Under the pieces are notes generated by a model. The model was not told the DNA's origin. It saw only the letters and a list, made by a program, of their open reading frames with translations, and searched no databases. Shown here piece after piece: positions 1-10,200 of a stretch of 64,000 nucleotides of DNA (the stretch's first letter is position 1; each line of letters begins with the position of its first letter). The DNA lies in the NCBI RefSeq assembly GCF_046600735.1, contig NZ_JBJMAW010000010.1:1-64000 (forward strand). The letters are read 5' to 3'. A program made the translations under genes and the position numbers. Origin of the DNA: Novilysobacter_A longmucuonensis. Lineage in GTDB: Bacteria > Pseudomonadota > Gammaproteobacteria > Xanthomonadales > Xanthomonadaceae.

Positions 1-37
1 GGCTGTCCGTGTACCGAATCCGCGTCCTTCGCTTCAT
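1..37 (-). CDS. Start of a possible IS30-family transposase, cut by the window edge
   Basis: Twelve codons from an ATG at 37 read MKRRTRIRYTDS before the window ends. Basic N-termini of this kind with a YT motif are typical of IS30-family transposases, so I infer an insertion sequence read off the left edge. A GTG nine bases upstream is an alternative start. The sequence upstream of the ATG is the 83-bp direct repeat also found at 22968-23050. Only twelve residues are visible, so the family call is tentative. Confidence 0.3.
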   Translation of the reverse strand, partial: MKRRTRIRYTDS

Positions 38-112
38 ACGCAACACTCCTGCTGCCCTGGCAGCTAGCCATGTGTTGCATCGATCGTATGAAACCGCCCC
101 CGGAAGCAGACA
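30..112. repeat. Left copy of an 83-bp direct repeat
   Basis: This stretch matches 22968-23050 in the same orientation with about nine mismatches in 83 bases. It covers the first codons and upstream leader of the possible IS30-type gene at the window edge. It contains the core GTGTTGCAT and TCGTATGAAACCGCC. The second copy abuts a truncated integrase, so the repeat probably marks an insertion-sequence end. Confidence 0.75.
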
Positions 113-436
113 CTCATGCGTTCGGTGGGCAACCCTTTACTTTGCAGGTCCCTATTGGGGCAGCACAGTACAGCCCCTAGCCGGTGCCGCTATTAGTTCG
201 CTTGGCTGGAATCCCTAGCACCCCGCGAAAGCCGCATCGCTGCGGCCCCGATTCACTTCAATTCCCAGCTGCCCCCTCTCCCGCCACCGGGAGAGGGGCA
301 GGGGTGAGGGCGCGCGACAGTAGCGAGCCGGCGCAAGTATCGGCACCAAGCCGCGCCCACCAATCGATCGGGCACGCACCGCCTCAGGCACCCGTCCGCC
401 TACGGCGGCACCATCCCAGCGGCGCGGCCAATCGCC
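113..436. other. Gene-free gap with a GGGAGAGGGG palindrome
   Basis: I see no convincing gene here. At about 272-300 there is a short inverted repeat (CCCCTCTCCCG, then CGGGAGAGGGG, followed by a GGGGTGAGGG tail). A similar element lies at 59526-59571, so it belongs to a dispersed intergenic repeat family. Confidence 0.6.
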
Positions 437-1492
437 TCAGAGCTGCGGAAGCAGATGCTCCGTCAGCAGCTTGAACGTCAACAGGTGCGGCTGGCGCTCC
501 TGGTAGTTGGTCGTCGTGATCACCACCACCGCTTGCTTCTCCGGGAACAGGAACACCGCGTTGCCGCCATTGCCGGCCATCGTCGGCGCGGTGACCACCG
601 TGTCGCCGACGGGGATATGCATCAGCCACCACAGGTAGCCGTAGTCCGCCTCTTCGCCGGGCGTAGCCTTTGGCGACAGCGACTGGCGCACCCAGTCCGC
701 GGGGATCAGCTGCCTGCCGTCGGCGCGGCCGCCGTCCAGGTACAACTGGCCCAGCTTCCACAGGTCGCGCGTGCGCAGTCCCAGTCCGCCGCCCGCCTGC
801 GCCAGCCCGAGCGGCGAGAACTGCCACTTCGGCGCCTCGATCCCCAGCGGATCGAACAGGCGCCGCTGCGCGTAGCGCTCCAGCGGCTCGCCCACCGCGG
901 TTTGCAGGACCTCGCCCAGCGTCGTCACCCCGGCCGTGCAGTAGCGGAAGCTGCGCCCGTGCGGCGAATCGGCCGGCTTGGGCATCCACTTGGGGAATCC
1001 CTGCACCGGCAGGTCGGCGTAGAACTGCACCCAGTCCTCGATCAGGTACATGCGCTCCTCGTTGCCACGCGAGTACTCGTTCTCGTCGTTGCATTCCACC
1101 AGCGATGACATCGTCAACAGGTCCTCGACCGCAATGGCCTGCTTGCGCGGATCGGGGTTCTGCATCCGCTCCAGTCGAACTGGCGGGAGATGCTCGAAGA
1201 TCCGCGCCGACGCACCGGGGAGATGGCCGTCGGCCATCGCGGCTCCTGCCAGCATCCCGGCCACCGTCTTGGTCGCCGAACGCGTATCGCGCCGCGCCTG
1301 CGAGCCGTCGCTATCGAAGTAGTGCTCATAGACCACCTCGCCGTCCTGGGCGACCAGGATGCTGGTGATGGCCTTGAACTCGCCTTGCTCGACCGCTTCG
1401 CGGGCCGGATCGAACGCGGCGGCATCGGCCGCATCGGCCGGGCCAATGGATATCGCCAGGCACAGGCACAGGGTGGAAAGGGTTTGCTTCAT
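437..1492 (-). CDS. Secreted serine hydrolase, beta-lactamase/class C fold
   Basis: A 351-residue protein with an N-terminal signal peptide (MKQTLSTLCLCLAISI, cleavage near ADA). The class C beta-lactamase/D-Ala-D-Ala carboxypeptidase fold is indicated by the SxxK nucleophile motif (SATK in RSATKTVAG), a YCT element at the position of YxN, and a GNGGN element near the C-terminus. Members hydrolyse beta-lactams, peptides or esters; the substrate cannot be read from sequence. The start at 1492 is preferred over upstream in-frame starts because AAGGAGA sits just upstream and the signal peptide follows directly. It lies 25 bp downstream of the AraC gene on the same strand, so the two are probably co-transcribed. 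Confidence 0.85.
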   Translation of the reverse strand: MKQTLSTLCLCLAISIGPADAADAAAFDPAREAVEQGEFKAITSILVAQDGEVVYEHYFDSDGSQARRDTRSATKTVAGMLAGAAMADGHLPGASARIFEHLPPVRLERMQNPDPRKQAIAVEDLLTMSSLVECNDENEYSRGNEERMYLIEDWVQFYADLPVQGFPKWMPKPADSPHGRSFRYCTAGVTTLGEVLQTAVGEPLERYAQRRLFDPLGIEAPKWQFSPLGLAQAGGGLGLRTRDLWKLGQLYLDGGRADGRQLIPADWVRQSLSPKATPGEEADYGYLWWLMHIPVGDTVVTAPTMAGNGGNAVFLFPEKQAVVVITTTNYQERQPHLLTFKLLTEHLLPQL

Positions 1493-1517
1493 CGGGTTCT
1501 CCTTTGACCGCCCAAGG

Positions 1518-2402
1518 CTACCGGCTTGCGAGCCGCGCATCTTGTATCCGCGCAACCTCGCGCGGCCCGAGCGCCAGCCGGCGAAACGCACCGGGCGTCA
1601 TTGCGTACTCGGCGATGAAGCTGCGGTGCAGGTGGCTTTCGTCCACGAAACCCAGCGTCGCGGCCGCATGCGCTAGGCTGCGGCCGCGGGCGATCAGCGA
1701 CACCGCCTGGTGGACGCGGCGCTTGCGGATGTAATCGGCCGGGCCGATGCCGTAGTGCCTGCGGAACGCCCGGGCGAGGTAGACCGGGTGGTAGTCGGAC
1801 AGGTCGGCCAGTTCCTGGATCGAAGGCAGCGGCAAACCGATCGCTTCCAGCCGCTCCAGCACCCGCTGCAGTCGATCAGTGGGCCCGCTGCGATCGGCGC
1901 CCGGCGGCCGCGCGTCGGCCAGCACTTCGCTGAAAACCGACTCCACGGCCAGCGGCGACTCGCTGCCCCACTGCCGGACCTCCGGCAGCAGTCGCATCGC
2001 GCAGGACAGCGCCTGCCGCGGCAACCGGCGCGGCCCGTCGCCCAGCCGCACATCGCCATAGCGCTGTTGGAACACTTCCGTGGGCATCGTCAGCGTCAGG
2101 AACAGCCCGTCGCGCGAACGGAATCGGTCCCGATGCTCGGTCCCCGGCGGATTGAAGATGAGCGAAGGCTCCGCGCACACATCCGGCATGCCGGTCGCAT
2201 CACTGACATAGGCCCCTTCGAGCACCAGCACCAGGTGCATGTCGTCGTGCTGATGCCGGTGTATCCCGTGCTCCGGGATTGTGGGCCGCAGGTGCGCGAT
2301 GGCCAGCTCGCTGGTGGCCTGGTGGCTCAGCGCCAGGCCCTTCACCCCAAGGGAAACGGTGCGCTGCAGGGCGCGCGGCGTGGACTCTATGGTCGACGGC
2401 AT
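1518..2402 (-). CDS. AraC-family transcriptional regulator
   Basis: A 294-residue regulator. The N-terminal half is an AraC-type cupin sensing domain (HRHQHDDMHLVLVLEG, then FNPPGTEHRD). The C-terminal 100 residues form the double helix-turn-helix domain, with ELADLSDYHPVYLARAF as the first recognition unit and AAATLGFVDESHLHRSF as the second. It probably controls itself and the downstream secreted serine hydrolase, which starts 25 bp after its stop. The ligand is unknown. The start is the first ATG of the frame and gives a full-length family member. Confidence 0.88.
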   Translation of the reverse strand: MPSTIESTPRALQRTVSLGVKGLALSHQATSELAIAHLRPTIPEHGIHRHQHDDMHLVLVLEGAYVSDATGMPDVCAEPSLIFNPPGTEHRDRFRSRDGLFLTLTMPTEVFQQRYGDVRLGDGPRRLPRQALSCAMRLLPEVRQWGSESPLAVESVFSEVLADARPPGADRSGPTDRLQRVLERLEAIGLPLPSIQELADLSDYHPVYLARAFRRHYGIGPADYIRKRRVHQAVSLIARGRSLAHAAATLGFVDESHLHRSFIAEYAMTPGAFRRLALGPREVARIQDARLASR

Positions 2403-2905
2403 GGCGGCTGATGGCGTTGTGGGTGAGCCCGAAGCCTACGCGGGAAGCCGATGTGGACGCCAAGGCCAAAAGGCGGGGCACCTGCGAGCCCATCGATGCC
2501 GCCCCGCCGCATTCCGTGCGTCGAGGAGGTCTGAGGCCGACCGCAAGGGCGGCGACTGGAGCGGGCGGTTGTTCCAGAGTGGCGGCGGTGGCGCCATGTG
2601 GGGTTCACCTGCAGCAGCGAGAGTAGAGCGACCGCTATCGACCCATAGTGGACGTGCAGGCGACAAAGAGCCGCTCGTACCGGTCGTCCGAATCGCCGGG
2701 GTGGGCGAACCCGAGGCACAGGCGCGCAGGTCGCCGCGTGGACCGAGCACCAGCACGGTCGCTTCATCCGCATCGCGTGCCATGCCAGACGCGCGCAGGA
2801 TCGATGCGTCCCTGGAAATCCGGGTTTCGAAGGCCTCACCCGCGTCAACTTCGCGACGTTGCGGATGCGGCTGCAACGCGACGACGGTTCACAAGCCAGT
2901 GCCCG
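2403..2905. other. Gene-poor gap upstream of the AraC gene
   Basis: No reading frame in these 503 bases gives a recognisable protein. At about 2627-2660 there is a diverged copy of a roughly 30-bp motif (GACCGCT, then GACCCATAGTGGAC) that recurs at 4548-4575 and 14107-14135. The promoter of the leftward AraC gene must lie near 2410-2500, but I cannot single out a convincing -35/-10 pair. Confidence 0.5.
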
Positions 2906-4120
2906 CTACACCCGGGGCTCGTTGACCGCACTGCTGCGGGCCTCGGGGTGCTCTTCGATTCGGCGTGCGGCGAACAGCGTGAGCAGAGGCCCGGCGGCGC
3001 AGGTCAGCAGGATCACGATGATCACCGCATCGACGATCGAGGCGTCGAGTAGCCCGGCCTCCTGTCCGGCCACGCTGATCGCAAGCGTGGCTGCGGCCTG
3101 TGGAAGCGTCAGGCCGATCATCAGCAGCCGTCCGCCGCGGCGGTAGTCGTAGCGCGCGCCGATGGCCCATGCGGCCCCGGACTTGCCGAGAACGACCGCC
3201 AGGCACATCAGGCCTGCAATTCCCCATACGCGCAGGTCGCCGGTCAGCACCTGCAGTTCGAGCTGCATGCCGGTGGATACAAAGAAGAACGGCACGAACA
3301 GCATGCGGCCGACGAACTCGACGTGACGCCGTGTGTCCTCATGGGCCGCGAGCACGCGGTTGAGGCACAGGCCGGCGATGAACGCGCCAAGTATCGTTTC
3401 GCCACCGGCCAGATCGGCGGCTGCAGCGAGGCCGAGGAGCACGAACAGCGCGAACAGCGAGCGCTCGGTGGGCGTGATCCACTCGCGGGCGTACAGCGCG
3501 CGGGTCAGGCGCGGCAACAGCATGGCCGACGCGCCGGCCAGCAAAGCGAGCAGCAGAAACGGGATCCACCAGCGGTCGAATGATCCATGGTCGCCGCCCG
3601 AGGCCTGCAGCAGAACGGTCAACAGCACGAGCGCCAGCGTGTCGGTCAGCACTGTCCCCCCGACCGCGGCGACCGCGGGGTGCTTCTGCAGTAGACCGAA
3701 GCGCTTGAGCATCGGATACGCGACCAGGGTGTGTGACGACAGCAGCGTTCCGACGAGCAGCGCCGCTGTCCACTCCAGACCGAGCACGAAGCCGGCGGCC
3801 GTGCCGAGCGCCAACGAGAACCCGAACGCCGCGGCGCCGAAACCGAAGGTTTCGGCGCGATGTTCGCGCACGATGTCGAGGTCGATCTCCAGGCCTGCCG
3901 TGAACATGATGTAGACCAGGCCGACGGTGCCGAACAGGTCGACGACCGGTTCGTGTTCGAGCACGCCGGCGCCCCCGGGGCCGAGCAACATGCCGAGCAA
4001 CAGCAGGCCGAGCAGGCCCGGGATGAAGATCCGTTCGAGAGCGACTTGCACGAACAGCACCGCGCCGATCAGCAGGGTGAACTGGAACAGAAGATCGGTG
4101 ATCGGGAAGTCCGGCTGCAT
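2906..4120 (-). CDS. Kef-type cation:proton antiporter (CPA2), membrane domain only
   Basis: A 404-residue, almost wholly hydrophobic protein with about 12-13 membrane segments, matching the Na+/H+ exchanger domain of the CPA2 family. The signature region TVLTDTLALVLLTVL carries the conserved membrane Asp, and GETILGAFIAGLCLNR is also typical. It is shorter than KefB/KefC (about 600 residues) and lacks a C-terminal RCK/TrkA-N domain, so it is probably an ungated monovalent cation/H+ antiporter rather than a glutathione-gated K+ efflux system. The ATG at 4120 is preceded by TGAGGAGC. It stands alone between two gene-poor gaps. Confidence 0.85.
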   Translation of the reverse strand: MQPDFPITDLLFQFTLLIGAVLFVQVALERIFIPGLLGLLLLGMLLGPGGAGVLEHEPVVDLFGTVGLVYIMFTAGLEIDLDIVREHRAETFGFGAAAFGFSLALGTAAGFVLGLEWTAALLVGTLLSSHTLVAYPMLKRFGLLQKHPAVAAVGGTVLTDTLALVLLTVLLQASGGDHGSFDRWWIPFLLLALLAGASAMLLPRLTRALYAREWITPTERSLFALFVLLGLAAAADLAGGETILGAFIAGLCLNRVLAAHEDTRRHVEFVGRMLFVPFFFVSTGMQLELQVLTGDLRVWGIAGLMCLAVVLGKSGAAWAIGARYDYRRGGRLLMIGLTLPQAAATLAISVAGQEAGLLDASIVDAVIIVILLTCAAGPLLTLFAARRIEEHPEARSSAVNEPRV

Positions 4121-4599
4121 CCGTTTGTGCTCCTCAGGTCATGTGTTGGTAGCGCTCCGGAATCTTCGCGCGCGCTAACACACGGTACCGGGACACCCCA
4201 TAACAGCAGGCCGATTGGGATGGCATCGTGCACGCGTCCCTGATCCTGCGGCACGCACCCGTGTCACATCTCGGCCCAGGCACGCATGGCCCCGGCGTCG
4301 TCGCTGCTGGGTGTCACGGTCCGCACGCTTGGCTGGCCGAGCAACGCGCCGGGGCCGATGCACTCGTCGTTCCAGGACGCCGCATCGAACCTTTGAACTG
4401 CGTCGGCACCGGTGTCGCCTGCGCGAGCACAGCGGCACCCGGCAAGACGGTAGCGCCCTGTCCATACCGACCGTGCGAGCTGCATGTACTAAACGCGTTG
4501 ATCTCTAGTATCGGTCGGGCCTGATCGTTCGGCTGGTTCTGACCACGACCGCTTCTGGCCGATAGCGGACCTGCAGGAGTCAAGCGTCGGTCTGTTCGC
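4121..4599. other. Gene-poor gap
   Basis: I find no supportable gene in these 480 bases. A copy of the dispersed motif GACCGCTTCTGGCCGATAGC lies at 4548-4567, just before the M23 relic. Confidence 0.5.
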
Positions 4600-4830
4600 C
4601 GCCACGCGTTCATTGGCAAGACGGCACAACACAGTGGCGTGGACATCAAGGCGCCGCTCGGAGCCTCGATCCACGCGCCCGCTGGCGGCGAAGAGCGACA
4701 AGTACGGCACTGTCGCTAAGATCAGGCGTCTCGGTGGCTTCCGCACCACGTATGCACACCTGCAGTCCACGCAGCTGAAAGCCGGCGACGTCATGCCTGT
4801 GGGCGCAGAAATCGGTCACGTCGGGGCGCA
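4600..4830 (+). pseudogene. Relic of an M23 (LytM-type) metallopeptidase domain
   Basis: One frame from 4600 reads RHAFIGKTAQHSGVDIKAPL and then GASIHAPAGG, which carries the HxGVD zinc-ligand signature of M23 peptidases. After a single-base frame change near 4700 the next frame continues with YGTVAKIRRLGGFRTTYAHL and KAGDVMPVGAEIGHVG, the usual second half with its YAHL motif. The HLHFE end and any N-terminal region are absent. The second frame stays open into the downstream DUF418 gene, so automated callers may report a false 518-residue fusion. This is a dead fragment. Confidence 0.75.
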
Positions 4831-4906
4831 TGTGACGCCAAAAACTGCTGCAGGATGTGCAGGGCCACGTCGGCAAACGGGGAAAATTGTGAATAAGGCA
4901 ACTCAC

Positions 4907-6169
4907 ATGACGAGCAGCGGTGAGCGTCTCGGTGTGCTCGACTTCGTTCGTGGCATCGCCGTATTGGGCATCTTTGTCATCAACATCGAGAGCTTTGCCT
5001 TTGCCGATGCCTTCAGCCCGAGCCGTTTTGGTTTCTCTACCGATCTAGACCGCGACTTCCGCTTCTGGACGTACTTCTTGTTTCAGGGAAAATTCTTCGC
5101 CCTGTTTGCGTTGCTGTTCGGTGTCGGCTTCTACCTGTTTCTCGAGGGGGCAGCCAAATACGGGCGGCAGGGCGTCGACCTGTACGCGCACCGCATGCTC
5201 TGGCTGTTCGTGTTCGGTGTGTTGCATGCCTACCTGCTGTGGCCCGGTGACATCCTTTATCACTATGCAGTCTGCGGGTTGCTGTTGCTTCCCGCACGCA
5301 GCTTACGTGTGTCGCAACTGGCCGCTTGTGTCGTCGCGCTTGTCGTGCTGCTCGGCTGGCAGAGCGTTGCCTCCACAAACCGACTGCTGAATCAGCAGGC
5401 CGAGTACGAGCACGCTGTCGCCACGCCGGCAGCCGAACGGGACAAGTTGCAGCTGGACGTTGTCGCGCGCTGGGAGGAGCGCCACTCGCCCAGGGCAGCA
5501 GAGACAGAAGCAGGGGGCGGCCCGAGGCTTGGCGGCTATGCGAGCAACGTTGCGGCGAATTTCGAATCAGTGGATGTCTGGAAAGGCCAGATTTATTACC
5601 GCGGAATTCTGTTCCGGACGTTGTTGCTGATGCTCTCGGGCATCCTGCTTTACCGGATCGGAATATTCCACGAGGTCCTCAAGCTGAAGGGCTATTGGTC
5701 AATCACCGCTGGCATGCTCGCGGTGGGCCTGACAGCAAACTACTCGCGGCACTGGGCCTGGACCTACGAGTACTTCAGCCCGGTCACCAGCTACATACCT
5801 GCGCTCGGGCACCACTTCTCCAAGGAGATCCTCGGCATCGCCTACTTGCTCGTCCTCAACGGCATCTACCAGAAGTACCTTCACCGGCTGTCGTTCAATC
5901 CCCTGGCCAGCGTCGGCAGGATGGCGCTCACCAATTACCTGTTCCAGTCGGTGGCGGCGGGCTTCATCTTCTATGGGTACGGGTTTGGCCTGTTCGGCAG
6001 CATAGGCCGCTCCGAACTCTGGCCCCTCGTCCTCGCTGTCTGGACGGTGCAGCTGGTGCTCAGCGTTGTCTGGCTGCACTACTTTCGCCAAGGGCCGATG
6101 GAAGCGCTGTGGCGATGGCTGATGTATTCAACGGCGATACGCCGCCAGGGAGAGAAATGCCCGTCTTAA
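4907..6169 (+). CDS. DUF418 family membrane protein
   Basis: A 420-residue polytopic membrane protein opening with GERLGVLDFVRGIAVLGIFV, the hallmark of the DUF418 (YeiB-like) family. Further family features are the FQGKFFALFALLFGVGFYL segment and the C-terminal LTNYLFQSVAAGFIFY region. The biochemical role of DUF418 proteins is not established; transport or modification of a small molecule has been suggested. I start at ATG 4907, which gives a normal family N-terminus; a GTG at 4889 in the same frame is an alternative. The frame is open upstream through the M23 relic, which is not part of this protein. Confidence 0.85.
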   Translation: MTSSGERLGVLDFVRGIAVLGIFVINIESFAFADAFSPSRFGFSTDLDRDFRFWTYFLFQGKFFALFALLFGVGFYLFLEGAAKYGRQGVDLYAHRMLWLFVFGVLHAYLLWPGDILYHYAVCGLLLLPARSLRVSQLAACVVALVVLLGWQSVASTNRLLNQQAEYEHAVATPAAERDKLQLDVVARWEERHSPRAAETEAGGGPRLGGYASNVAANFESVDVWKGQIYYRGILFRTLLLMLSGILLYRIGIFHEVLKLKGYWSITAGMLAVGLTANYSRHWAWTYEYFSPVTSYIPALGHHFSKEILGIAYLLVLNGIYQKYLHRLSFNPLASVGRMALTNYLFQSVAAGFIFYGYGFGLFGSIGRSELWPLVLAVWTVQLVLSVVWLHYFRQGPMEALWRWLMYSTAIRRQGEKCPS

Positions 6170-6308
6170 GCGGCAAGGAGTCGCCCTACCTGGTCCGGAA
6201 CAAAACGAGAGCCACGTTGCTCGCCGCTCTTACCTAACGGGCGCAGCTACCGGAGCACAGAAGCTTCACCTACGCGCAGGCCCAATCAAGGCCCGGAGGA
6301 GGTGCCGC
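6170..6308. other. Short gap before the DUF389 relic
   Basis: No gene recognised. The stretch contains AGGCCCGGAGGAGGTG just before the ATG of the DUF389 relic, which looks like its old ribosome-binding site. Confidence 0.4.
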
Positions 6309-6800
6309 ATGCCACGTACCGTCGAGATCAGTCTGCCGGGAGAGCGCAGCGGCGAGTTGCTGGACCAGGTCGGCGCGATCGACGAGGTGATCGCCATCCG
6401 CGTGCAGAAAGGGATTTCGCTGAAGCCCCCCGGGCGATCTCGTCGCCGTCACGCTCACTGACCGTGGGCTGCCGTCACTGATGGAGCTGCTCGACCAGCT
6501 CGAGCTGACTTCCGGCAGCTCGTCGTCGATCAGCACCAGCCGCCCCGACAGCATTATTTCGCGCCCGGACAGGGCCCCGATCGCGCACGACCATAGTCAC
6601 GCCAGCTGGGAGGAGCTGGAGAGCGTGCTCAACAAGGAAAGCGCCATGGACGCCAGTTCGATGGCGACCATGGCGATCGCCGGGACGATCGCCGCGGCCG
6701 GCAGCGTCTGGTGGTCGAGATCGCCATCGTGGCGCTGATGACGCTGCTCGTGTTCGGACTCAAACGATGGCGGGTCGAGCGGCGACGATCTTCGATGTGA
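6309..6800 (+). pseudogene. Broken DUF389 (TIGR00341-like) membrane protein gene
   Basis: The first frame starts MPRTVEISLPGERSGELLDQ and runs to GISLKPPG, a typical DUF389 N-terminus. At a run of C and G near 6428-6435 one extra base shifts the frame, and the protein continues in the next frame with DLVAVTLTDRGLPSLMELLD, then HASWEELESV and MAIAGTIAAAG. Most of the membrane region is then missing, and a third frame supplies a C-terminal-like end (VVEIAIVALMTLLVFGLKRW) to the stop at 6798-6800. One frameshift plus one internal deletion make it non-functional. Family assignment rests on my recognition of the N-terminal pattern. Confidence 0.6.
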
Positions 6801-7231
6801 AAATGCCGCCCCGGCACTGCAGGAACACTACGTCGAGCTCGACGCACACCGCACGGCAGCTTGGACGCCATCTTCCGGCGCAAGCTGTCATGGCGTCTTC
6901 CCCCCTCCTCCTGCAAGGCGCCACGCCGCAGAGCTGAAGACGCTCGAACCTGCTGTATGCGTGTTCAGCGCCGAAACGGCTCCGCAACCGGGTTGACCGC
7001 GTCGGCGGGCCCTGAAGGCAGCTGATCATCGGGACCGGAAAGTCCGCTCCCGGTCCAAGCGGCCATCAGCTCACGAGCGGCCTGGCAGGTGATGCCTCCG
7101 GAAATGGTCAACTGAAGCCTTCAATTACCTGGGCCGGTGGTGCGCACTATGGTGACCGGGTGATGAAACAGTTAACGCTACGAGACGTAGACTTCGCCCC
7201 CAGTCGGGTGGGCGCCGGAGGGAGCCTAGCA
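6801..7231. other. Gap upstream of the hybrid kinase
   Basis: No gene is recognised in these 430 bases. Around 7033-7060 a segment resembles the reverse of the dispersed motif seen at 4548-4575. An in-frame upstream start for the kinase at 7160 falls here but lacks a ribosome-binding site. Confidence 0.45.
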
Positions 7232-10200
7232 ATGCAAACTGTGTGTGCTGAGTCGGCCGACGCTTTGAGCGCCATGTCTTTGCCCGAACGGCAACTTCTC
7301 GTCATGGAGGGCATCCTGCGCGCCGAGCCGCTGCCCGACCTTCTGGCGCAGCTTTGCCAGATTGTTGAGCAGGAAGCTGACTCGCTTGTCCGTGCGGCGA
7401 TATTGCTGGTCGACGAGTCCGGATCCCGGCTCGTGCACGGCGCAGCACCCAGTCTTCCAGATGAATACAACCGTGCGATCGACGGGCTGCTGATCGAAAA
7501 CGATCGAGGCACCTGCCTGGCGGCGGCAGCCTGCAACGACGTGGTGGTGACCCCCGACTTCGCGGCCTGCCCCGGATGGGAAGGAATTGCTCACCTGCCG
7601 CAGCAGATCGGGCTGGCGGGCGCCTGGTCGATGCCGATCCGAGACACCCATGGCCGGGTTCTGGGAACCTTCGGCACGTACTTCACCGAGCCGAGCGAGC
7701 CGAGCGCTGTCGAGCGCACGCTTGTGGAGACGTGTGCCAGAACGGCGGCGATTGCCATTGAGCGAAGCTGTGACGAGGCACACCGCGTCGCAAGGGCTCG
7801 GCGCACACAGTTCCTCGCCGATCTGGGGGAGGCAACGCAGCCATTGGTCGAGCCGGCTGAGATCATGCGGGTTTCGGCCCGCCTGCTCGCGGAATTCCTT
7901 GGCGCCGACCGTTGTGCCTATGCCAACGTGGACGACGAATCCGTATTCGTCATTACCGGCGATTACAGCCGAAACGGCCTGGACAGCATCGTCGGGCGCT
8001 GGCCCGTGGCCGCGTTCGGCAGCGTGTGCGATGCCGCCATGCGCGCCGGGTCGACTCATGTCGTGACGGACAGCAACAAGGATGGCCGGCTCGAGCCGGC
8101 CGATCGCACCGCCTACGGAGCCACGCGGATAGTGGCCGTGGTCTGCGTGCCCCTTCTCAAGAACGGCGTGTTCACCGCGGCGATGGCCGTCCATCAGGCG
8201 TCTCCACGGCACTGGACGCCCAACGAGATCGACCTCGTCGAGCAGGTCGTGTCGCGTTGCTGGGAGTCGCTCGAACGCGCCCGGATAGCCCGCGAGCTGC
8301 AGGACAGCGAGGCGCGATACCGTGCCATGGTCGAGGCCAACCCCGAGTGCGTGATGCTTGTCTCCCAAGACGGGACGTTGCTGCAGATCAACGCAGCGGG
8401 CTTGCGCATGATCGAGTATGCAGGTCCAGAGGCCGCGGTCGGCACCTGCGTATATGACGTCATCGCGCCCGAACACCGGGAGGCGTTCCACGCGCTCAAT
8501 CAGCGGGTATGCGCCGGCGAGCCTGGGCACCTGGCCTACGGGATCATCGGACTCCAGGGCACGCGCCGGACCATGGAGACCACGGCCGTTCCGCTTGCGC
8601 TGCCGACCGGAGGTCACGCGCACCTGGCCGTTACGCGGGATGTCACTGAGCGCCATGCGTCCGACCGCGCCCTGGCCGACAGTCGTGCGCGGCTGGACTA
8701 TGCGGTACGCCTGTCGGGCATTGGCTTCTGGTATTGCGACCTCCCCTTCGATGAGCTCAGTTGGGACACTCGCGTCAAGCAACACTTCTGGTTCGAACCC
8801 GATGCCCGGGTGACGATCGGGGCCTTCTACGAACGCATCCAGTCACAGGACCGTGGCCGCGCTCAAGAAGCGATTGAATCCTCGATTGCAAACCGCACGC
8901 CCTACGACGTGCAGTACCGGACGCTCGACCCCGAGACCGGAGCGGTCAAGTGGATCCGCGCACTCGGCGGTACCGCCTACGATCCTGATGGAGTGCCCAC
9001 GCGGTTCGATGGGGTGACAGTCGATATCACTGCGCAGAAAAACGTCGAGCATTCGGTCAAGGCCCTTGCGGCCCGCCTCCAAACCATCATCGACACGATC
9101 CCGACCGGCCTGATGATGCTGGATGAAGACGGCGCAGTCACGCTGGAAAACGATGAGTGGAAGCGGATCTGGGCGGGCAACGCTGATGTGAATTCCGTCG
9201 TCGACTACGATCGCTACAAGGGCTTCCGCCCGGACACGGGCGAGCGGATATCGGCGGAAGAGTGGCCGTACGCGATTTCCCTCAAACAGGGCATCGAGAC
9301 CCGGGACGTGGTCCTCGATATCGAGCGGTTCAACGGGACGCGCGGGACGATCGTGGTATCCAGCTCCCCGCTCCGCGACGACACCGGGCGCGTGATCGGA
9401 GCGGTCGCCGCGAACATGGACATTTCGGAGCTTCGCGTTGCGCAGAAGCGATTGGAGGAGGCTGACCGGCGCAAGGACGAGTTCCTGGCCATGCTGGCTC
9501 ACGAACTGCGCAACCCGCTGGCCCCGATCGGCACCGCGGCCCAGATCCTGAAACGATCTCAAAACGATGCCGCCAGGATCGGCCAGTCGGCCGAGGTCAT
9601 TGAGCGGCAGGTTGGCCACCTGACGAGCTTGGTTGACGATCTTCTCGACGTGTCGCGTGTTACCCGCGGCCTGGTCGCCATCGAGCGTGCACCAGTCGAT
9701 CTTCGACGCGTGGCGGCGGCGGCGGAGGAGCAGGTTCAGCCGTTGCTGCATGGACGGCGCCACGAGCTGCGCACCGCGGTCGCCGCAGGCGAGTTCTTCG
9801 TGGAGGGTGACTTCAACCGTCTGGTCCAGGTCGTGACCAACCTTCTGACCAACGCGGCGAAGTACACGCCCCAGAACGGCAGCATCGCGCTGCAGATCAG
9901 CTCCGAAGGCAACCAAGCGATCATCGGCGTGTCCGACAACGGCGTTGGGATCAGTCCGGACATGCTGCCCGGCGTGTTCGAGCTCTTTACCCAGGCAGAG
10001 CGCACTCTAGACCGCACTCAGGGGGGCCTTGGCATCGGGCTGGCCCTCGTGCGCAGCCTCGTGGGTCTGCACGGCGGTACCGTCGACGCCCACAGCGAGG
10101 GCGCCAATCGCGGCAGCACCTTCACGGTCCGGCTACCGCTGGTGTCATCGCCCGCCCGAGTGCGGCCGACGAGCCCAGTGGAGGACAGCGCTACGCAGCT

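Noticed and set aside
4613..6169. A single 518-residue M23/DUF418 fusion protein
   Set aside because: The M23 motifs are split over two frames and the DUF418 part has its own normal N-terminus, so the fusion is an artefact of an open upstream frame.
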